Origin: Candidatus Woesearchaeota archaeon
GTDB lineage: Archaea; Nanobdellota; Nanobdellia; Woesearchaeales; UBA525
NCBI GenBank assembly: GCA_023252315.1
Contig: JAJPEB010000014.1
Span: 1 to 16,182, forward strand
DNA: 16,182 bases
Reading direction: 5' to 3'
This document shows, in pieces, positions 12,719 to 16,182 of the stretch. Position 1 is the first letter of the stretch; each line of letters begins with the position of its first letter. The notes beneath the pieces were generated by a model. That model was given only the letters and a program-made list of their open reading frames with translations, was not told the DNA's origin and did not search any database. Both the position numbers and the translations under genes were made by a program.

Positions 12719-12817
12719 ATGAATCGCCACATTTTCTGTCCTTCTCCAAGGCAGCGCTCGAGAGAGTGCGAAAGGAAAGATCGGGAAGGGCGGGGCAACG
12801 AATCCCAGAGAAGTACG

Positions 12818-12880
12818 CGAGATCTAGGAATAGAAAGAAAGAGAAGAATCAGAAAAGAAGAACGAAAGGAAAAGAGCACA
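12818..12880 (-). terminator. Pyrimidine-rich tract, likely terminator of the membrane operon
   Basis: Read on the minus strand, just after the stop of the DUF1761-like gene, this is a long run of T and C (for example CTCTTTTCCTTTCG and CTTCTCTTTCTTTCT). Archaeal RNA polymerase terminates at T-rich stretches of the non-template strand, so the position and composition fit. No hairpin is needed. Confidence 0.5.
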
Positions 12881-12893
12881 ATCCCGTCTCAGC

Positions 12894-13304
12894 TCATCTC
12901 CACCCGCCGATGATCGCGCCCATGAGCACGAGCGCGACGAGGTAGTGCGCCGCGTTGAGCATCCAGAGCGAGATCGGCCGCTTCTCGTAGAGGAACGAGT
13001 TGAGCAGCACCGTCATCACGAAGCCGAACCACGCGATCGCGCCCGCGCACATGCCCCAGAGCGCGTTGGGGGACTGCGCGAGCGAGACGAAGAACGCGAG
13101 GACGAACGCCATCGCGAGCGTCGCGAGGAAGCCCACGAGGATCATGACAGGCATCTGCTCCTGCATCTCCTTCTTCCCCTTCTCCATCTCCTTCTTCGTG
13201 ATGCCCATCAGCGACATCCACTGCTTGCCGAAAAGCGGGCCGTACCAGAGCCAGCCCACGAGAAAGGCCGCGATGGCGGCCACCACTATCGCCACGTAGT
13301 TCAT
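12894..13304 (-). CDS. DUF1761-like small membrane protein
   Basis: The product has 136 residues and four likely membrane segments. It opens MNYVAIVVAAIAAFLVGWLW with YGPLFGKQWM next, the signature start of the DUF1761 family. A Lys/Glu/Met-rich cytoplasmic loop follows (GITKKEMEKGKKEMQEQMP), then segments with FVLAFFVSLA and WGMCAGAIAWFGFVM, and ends HYLVALVLMGAIIGGWR. No biochemical function is known for the family to my knowledge. The ATG overlaps the stop of the upstream GT-C-like gene (ATGA), with GGGAGGG about 6 nt before it, so it is the last, translationally coupled gene of the operon. A pyrimidine tract behind it probably ends transcription. Confidence 0.85.
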   Translation of the reverse strand: MNYVAIVVAAIAAFLVGWLWYGPLFGKQWMSLMGITKKEMEKGKKEMQEQMPVMILVGFLATLAMAFVLAFFVSLAQSPNALWGMCAGAIAWFGFVMTVLLNSFLYEKRPISLWMLNAAHYLVALVLMGAIIGGWR

Positions 13305-14692
13305 GGTTTCCCTCCCTGTTTCCTCGCGATGTAGTACCAGAGCCGCGTCTGCTCCGTCTGCTCGACGAGCACGAAGCGCTGGGTGTTCTGCATGAGGAAG
13401 AGGATGCCCTCGTCGCTGCGCGAGAAGAGCGTCTGGAGCATGTCGTCGGTCACGAGCACGTGGGAGGTGTTCGTGGACTCGAGCATGCCATAGACCGCGT
13501 TCGCGTCGCGCGAGTAGAGCGCGAGCGCGACGTCCGACGGCCTCGACGACGCGTCGATCGTCGCGCGCCTGCCGGTGAAGTACTCGATCATGGGCGCGTA
13601 GCCGGGCGCCGAGAGCACGCTGCCCTCGCGGTGCGTGCTCGAGAGGTACGCGAGCGAGTGGGCGAGCTGCGCGGTCGGGTTCTCCTCGACGCGCTCGCGC
13701 GCGCTCACGATGAGCAGGAAGATGCCCGCGCACGCGACGATGAGGAGCAGCGACATGCGCAGCAGCTCGAGCTCCCACTTGCGCTGCATGAGGTCGAAGA
13801 CGCCGTACGCGCACAGCACCGCGAGCGCGAGCGCGGTCACGGGCATGAGCGCCTGGATGAAGACGGACGCCGCGAAGAGCGCGAGCGAGGACACGACGAC
13901 GCCGGGCCGCTTGCGCAGCGGCGGCGAGAGGAGGCCGTACGCGCCGAGGATGACGAAGAACACGCTCACGCCGCCGCTGTTGCCGAACTCGAAGAGCACG
14001 TCAGAGAGCGCGGGGCGCTCGAACACGGCGCTCGCGAACGGCAGCGAGCGCGACCATGCGAAGAACCACACGAACGCGGCGGCGACGCTGAGCAGCACGG
14101 GCACCGCCTGCCAGCGCCTGCCCCGGCTCCAGAGCCACGCGAGCGCGCAGCCCGCGCCGATGAGGCCGAGCACGGGCGACGTGATGAGGGCGAAGGGGAG
14201 CGGGATCCACGCGTAGGACGGCGAGATCATGAGGAGCAGGCCCGCGCACACGAGCAGCACGAGCGCGAGGAGCGCGGGCGAGTGCGAGGTGCCGAGCACG
14301 CTCAGCGTCGGCGTGACAACGACCGCGAGGAGCGCGAGCGCCGCGACCTCGCGCGTGCGCACGATCCTCACGAGGAGCGGGTAGAGGAGCAGCAGCAGCG
14401 CGAGCGCGAGCAGCATCGGCAGCAGCCAGGGCACGCCGAGGAAGACCATGCACGCGAGCAGGAACGTGTAGGGCGTCGGGATCGTGAGCTCGCCGCGCAG
14501 CGGGTCGTAGCCGATCGTGCCCTGCGAGAGCAGCTCCGCGCGGCGCAGCTCCGTGTAGCTGCGCTCGCCCGGCGTGATGGGCGCGTCGAGCGACGCGCGG
14601 ATGACCGGCACCGCGACGAGCGAGGCGAGCGCGAGGAGGAGCACGAGGTGCACGCCGTAGTCGCGCAGCAGCGCGGACCTCGCCGCCTTCAC
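13301..14692 (-). CDS. GT-C-like polytopic membrane protein (second paralogue)
   Basis: The product has 463 residues, starting at a GTG that overlaps the upstream stop (GTGA). An N-terminal membrane segment (14-31) is followed by an extracytoplasmic loop with ERSYTELRRAELLSQGTIGYD (ERSYTELR, then RAELLSQGTIGYD at 51-63), then many hydrophobic segments to about residue 340. The C-terminal soluble region (about 355-463) contains GSVLSAPGYAPMIEYFTGRR (357-376) and SHVLVTDDM. This plan is that of GT-C glycosyltransferases such as STT3/AglB or dolichyl-phosphate-sugar transferases: an acidic first loop, many helices and a soluble tail. The WWDYG motif of true AglB is absent, so I do not call it an oligosaccharyltransferase. 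It is paralogous to the upstream gene. The donor is presumably a polyprenyl-linked sugar (inference). Confidence 0.82.
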   Translation of the reverse strand: MKAARSALLRDYGVHLVLLLALASLVAVPVIRASLDAPITPGERSYTELRRAELLSQGTIGYDPLRGELTIPTPYTFLLACMVFLGVPWLLPMLLALALLLLLYPLLVRIVRTREVAALALLAVVVTPTLSVLGTSHSPALLALVLLVCAGLLLMISPSYAWIPLPFALITSPVLGLIGAGCALAWLWSRGRRWQAVPVLLSVAAAFVWFFAWSRSLPFASAVFERPALSDVLFEFGNSGGVSVFFVILGAYGLLSPPLRKRPGVVVSSLALFAASVFIQALMPVTALALAVLCAYGVFDLMQRKWELELLRMSLLLIVACAGIFLLIVSARERVEENPTAQLAHSLAYLSSTHREGSVLSAPGYAPMIEYFTGRRATIDASSRPSDVALALYSRDANAVYGMLESTNTSHVLVTDDMLQTLFSRSDEGILFLMQNTQRFVLVEQTEQTRLWYYIARKQGGKP

Positions 14693-16182
14693 GACTCGAC
14701 CCCCGAGCACAGGATGCGGTAGACCGTGACGCCGTCCGAAATCGGCATCGTCGAGAGGCACAGCGACTCCTGCGCGGCGAGGCTGTCGCGCCCGTACTGG
14801 AGCCGCGCGTCGTGGGAGAAGAGGATGTGCGTGAAGCCGAGCTTCTCCGACTTGTCGACCACCGTCACGACGAAGGGCGAGCGGTACGCCGCGTCCACGT
14901 CGCGCACGAGCTCGTCGCCGCCCGGCAGCAGCAGGAAGTCGGAGTCAGTGAGGGTCGCGTGCCCGCTGAAGTACTGCACCGCGAATCCCTCGCGCACGGT
15001 CGTGAGCAGGACCGCGCCGCGCGGCAGCCTGGGCCCGAGCGCCTGGAACGCCGCGATGTCCGCTCGCGAGGGCGACTGCGCCATCGCGTCGTGGGCCGCG
15101 GCGAGCGCGGGGAGCAGCGCGCTCACGACGAAGATCACTGCGAGCAGCGCGCCGAGGGGGTACGCGGCCCAGGGCACCTTCGTGCGCCGCAGGTAGCGCG
15201 CCGCGATGAGCAGGCCGTAGCCCGCCATGATGGAGAGCAGGATCGAGAGGAGGATCATGCCGAGCGCGATGTCGAGCGTGCGCAGCAGCACCATCGACGC
15301 CACCGCGATGATCGCGCCGATGACGGAGAACGACGCGCGCTCGCGGCTCTCGAAGAGCGCGTGGTAGGCGCCGAACACGCCGAAGAGGAACGTGACGGTG
15401 CCGAGCCCGTAGACGACGCCTATGAACGTCGTGCCGCTGAAGTGGAGCTGCGCGTACTGCGCGGGGAGGTTCTGCCAGATCGCCCTGATGCCCTCCGCGA
15501 AGAGCGCTTTCTTGTAGACGAGCACGTTGAACCACACCGCGAGCATGAGCGTGAAGAAGAACGCCTCGTTGATGCGCGCGTCCACGCTGAAGCCCTCGAG
15601 CCTGAGCATGACGACGATCGCGAGCAGCGAGAGCACGAGCACGAAGACGAGCGGGGAGAGGAACGCGAGCAGGACCGTGAGCGCGACCACGAGCGTGAGG
15701 TGCCGGTCCGGGTCCGCGATGAGCAGGATGATGAGCAGGAAGAGCAGGGACGCGAGCGGGATCGCGGACGGCGTGTTGAGGTAGCCCGGGAAGACGGACG
15801 GGCTCAGGCCCGCGAGCAGGACCGCGAGCAGCGACGCGACGCGCGACCTCGTGAAGGAGAACGCGAGGAAGTAGACGGGGACGAGGAGCAGCACCATCAG
15901 CAGGTTCGGCAGCGCCTTGTAGACGCCGTCGCCGAGCGGGAGCAGCGACGCGAGCAGGTACGAGAAGAGCGGGCTGCCGACGCGCGTCTTGCCGGTCACG
16001 CTGAGCGGGTCCTGGGTCAGCGGGACGCCCGTGTCGCGGATGTGCTCGACGTCGCGCACCGTGAGGTACGAGTCGTAGCTGAGCGCGTCGACGCCCGTCG
16101 CGAGCTCCATGCGCATCCAGAAGAGCGCGATGAGCACGAGCGCGAGCGCGAGCCACTCCCAGCGCCATCCCCCCTTCGCCAT
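14689..16182 (-). CDS. GT-C-like polytopic membrane protein (first paralogue; start at window edge)
   Basis: The product has 497 residues, counted from an ATG that is the last codon of the window. That could be the true start, as a basic residue pair and a membrane helix follow at once (about 9-24), but upstream sequence is unseen. The first loop carries VDALSYDSYLTVRDVEHIRDTG (VDALSYDSYLTVRD at 31-44, VEHIRDTG at 45-52) and PLSVTGKTRVGSPLFSYL, resembling the Asp-containing first loop and the 'P.G.P' segment of STT3-type GT-C enzymes. About ten to twelve hydrophobic segments follow. The soluble C-terminus (about 375-497) has GAVLLTTVREGFAVQYFSGH (389-408) and THILFSHD, aligning with matching motifs of the downstream paralogue. 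The family is likely GT-C-like; the sugar and acceptor are unknown. Confidence 0.82.
   Translation of the reverse strand: MAKGGWRWEWLALALVLIALFWMRMELATGVDALSYDSYLTVRDVEHIRDTGVPLTQDPLSVTGKTRVGSPLFSYLLASLLPLGDGVYKALPNLLMVLLLVPVYFLAFSFTRSRVASLLAVLLAGLSPSVFPGYLNTPSAIPLASLLFLLIILLIADPDRHLTLVVALTVLLAFLSPLVFVLVLSLLAIVVMLRLEGFSVDARINEAFFFTLMLAVWFNVLVYKKALFAEGIRAIWQNLPAQYAQLHFSGTTFIGVVYGLGTVTFLFGVFGAYHALFESRERASFSVIGAIIAVASMVLLRTLDIALGMILLSILLSIMAGYGLLIAARYLRRTKVPWAAYPLGALLAVIFVVSALLPALAAAHDAMAQSPSRADIAAFQALGPRLPRGAVLLTTVREGFAVQYFSGHATLTDSDFLLLPGGDELVRDVDAAYRSPFVVTVVDKSEKLGFTHILFSHDARLQYGRDSLAAQESLCLSTMPISDGVTVYRILCSGVES

Larger units (their letters stand above)
12620..12893. other. Convergent intergenic region, lower GC, no gene recognised
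   Basis: These 274 bases separate mbf1 from the end of the minus-strand membrane operon. Composition is lower in GC than the genes. The first half holds overlapping hairpins (12666-12718), then a T-rich stretch ACATTTTCTGTCCTTCTCC on the plus strand (12730-12748) that may end mbf1 transcripts. The second half is purine-rich on plus and so pyrimidine-rich on minus. Open frames crossing it are not coding-like. Confidence 0.6.

Noticed and set aside
12448..12879. Minus-strand frame across the convergent intergenic region
   Set aside because: It overlaps mbf1 antisense, has no promoter or ribosome site, and its upstream part encodes Ser/Phe-rich sequence from the pyrimidine tract.
13460..14722. 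Plus-strand Arg/Glu/His-rich frame of 420 codons
   Set aside because: Antisense shadow of the GT-C-like membrane protein.
1..16182. CRISPR arrays, tRNA or rRNA genes
   Set aside because: No regularly spaced repeats were found, and no T-loop (GGTTCGA-type) plus acceptor-stem combination or rRNA signature sequence was seen on either strand by eye.

Overview
The window is archaeal. Protein-coding genes are GC-rich, and most gene starts lack a Shine-Dalgarno site. Instead they have a TATA-like box centred about 24-27 nt upstream of the start codon, as in leaderless archaeal transcripts. Genes inside operons, by contrast, have GGAGG/AGGTGA ribosome sites or 4-base stop/start overlaps. Archaeal-type MBF1, a TrmB-family regulator, a THUMP methyltransferase and GT-C-like membrane proteins agree. 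A DPANN lineage, perhaps Micrarchaeota-like, is my guess from the gene repertoire; it cannot be proved from this window.

Layout. (1) 1-1795, minus: a glmR(yvcK/cofD-like)-glmS operon, with glmS running off the left edge. This is the entry to UDP-GlcNAc synthesis. (2) 1890-2807, plus: a divergent winged-helix protein with an S-layer-like C-terminal domain. (3) 2808-4907: a visibly lower-GC island with two divergent genes, a TrmB-family regulator and an unrecognised helical-repeat protein. A 31-bp inverted repeat lies between them. The island is flanked by a 22-bp direct repeat that duplicates the last seven codons and the stop of gene (2). (4) 5011-7179: a GNAT-domain protein convergent with a polytopic membrane protein. 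(5) 7333-8611: small membrane, unknown and His-tailed proteins. (6) 8653-10037, minus: a coupled pair of alpha-helical proteins; the second has an H1-like Lys/Ala/Arg tail and an R-x6-H motif suggestive of HEPN-type domains. (7) 10127-10711, minus: an unrecognised protein. (8) 10799-12619, plus: a THUMP methyltransferase-like protein with an eroded catalytic motif, then mbf1. (9) 12620-12893: a lower-GC convergent intergenic region with competing hairpins and a pyrimidine-rich terminator tract. (10) 12894-16182, minus: two paralogous GT-C-like membrane proteins and a DUF1761-like membrane protein in a tightly coupled operon.

Two themes stand out. The first is envelope and amino-sugar metabolism: glmR-glmS, a neighbouring S-layer-like regulator, and GT-C-like proteins at the other end. 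The second is a compact island whose boundaries can be read from the sequence, with a regulator, a candidate operator and a single unknown target gene. No tRNA, rRNA, CRISPR array, transposase or integrase was seen.
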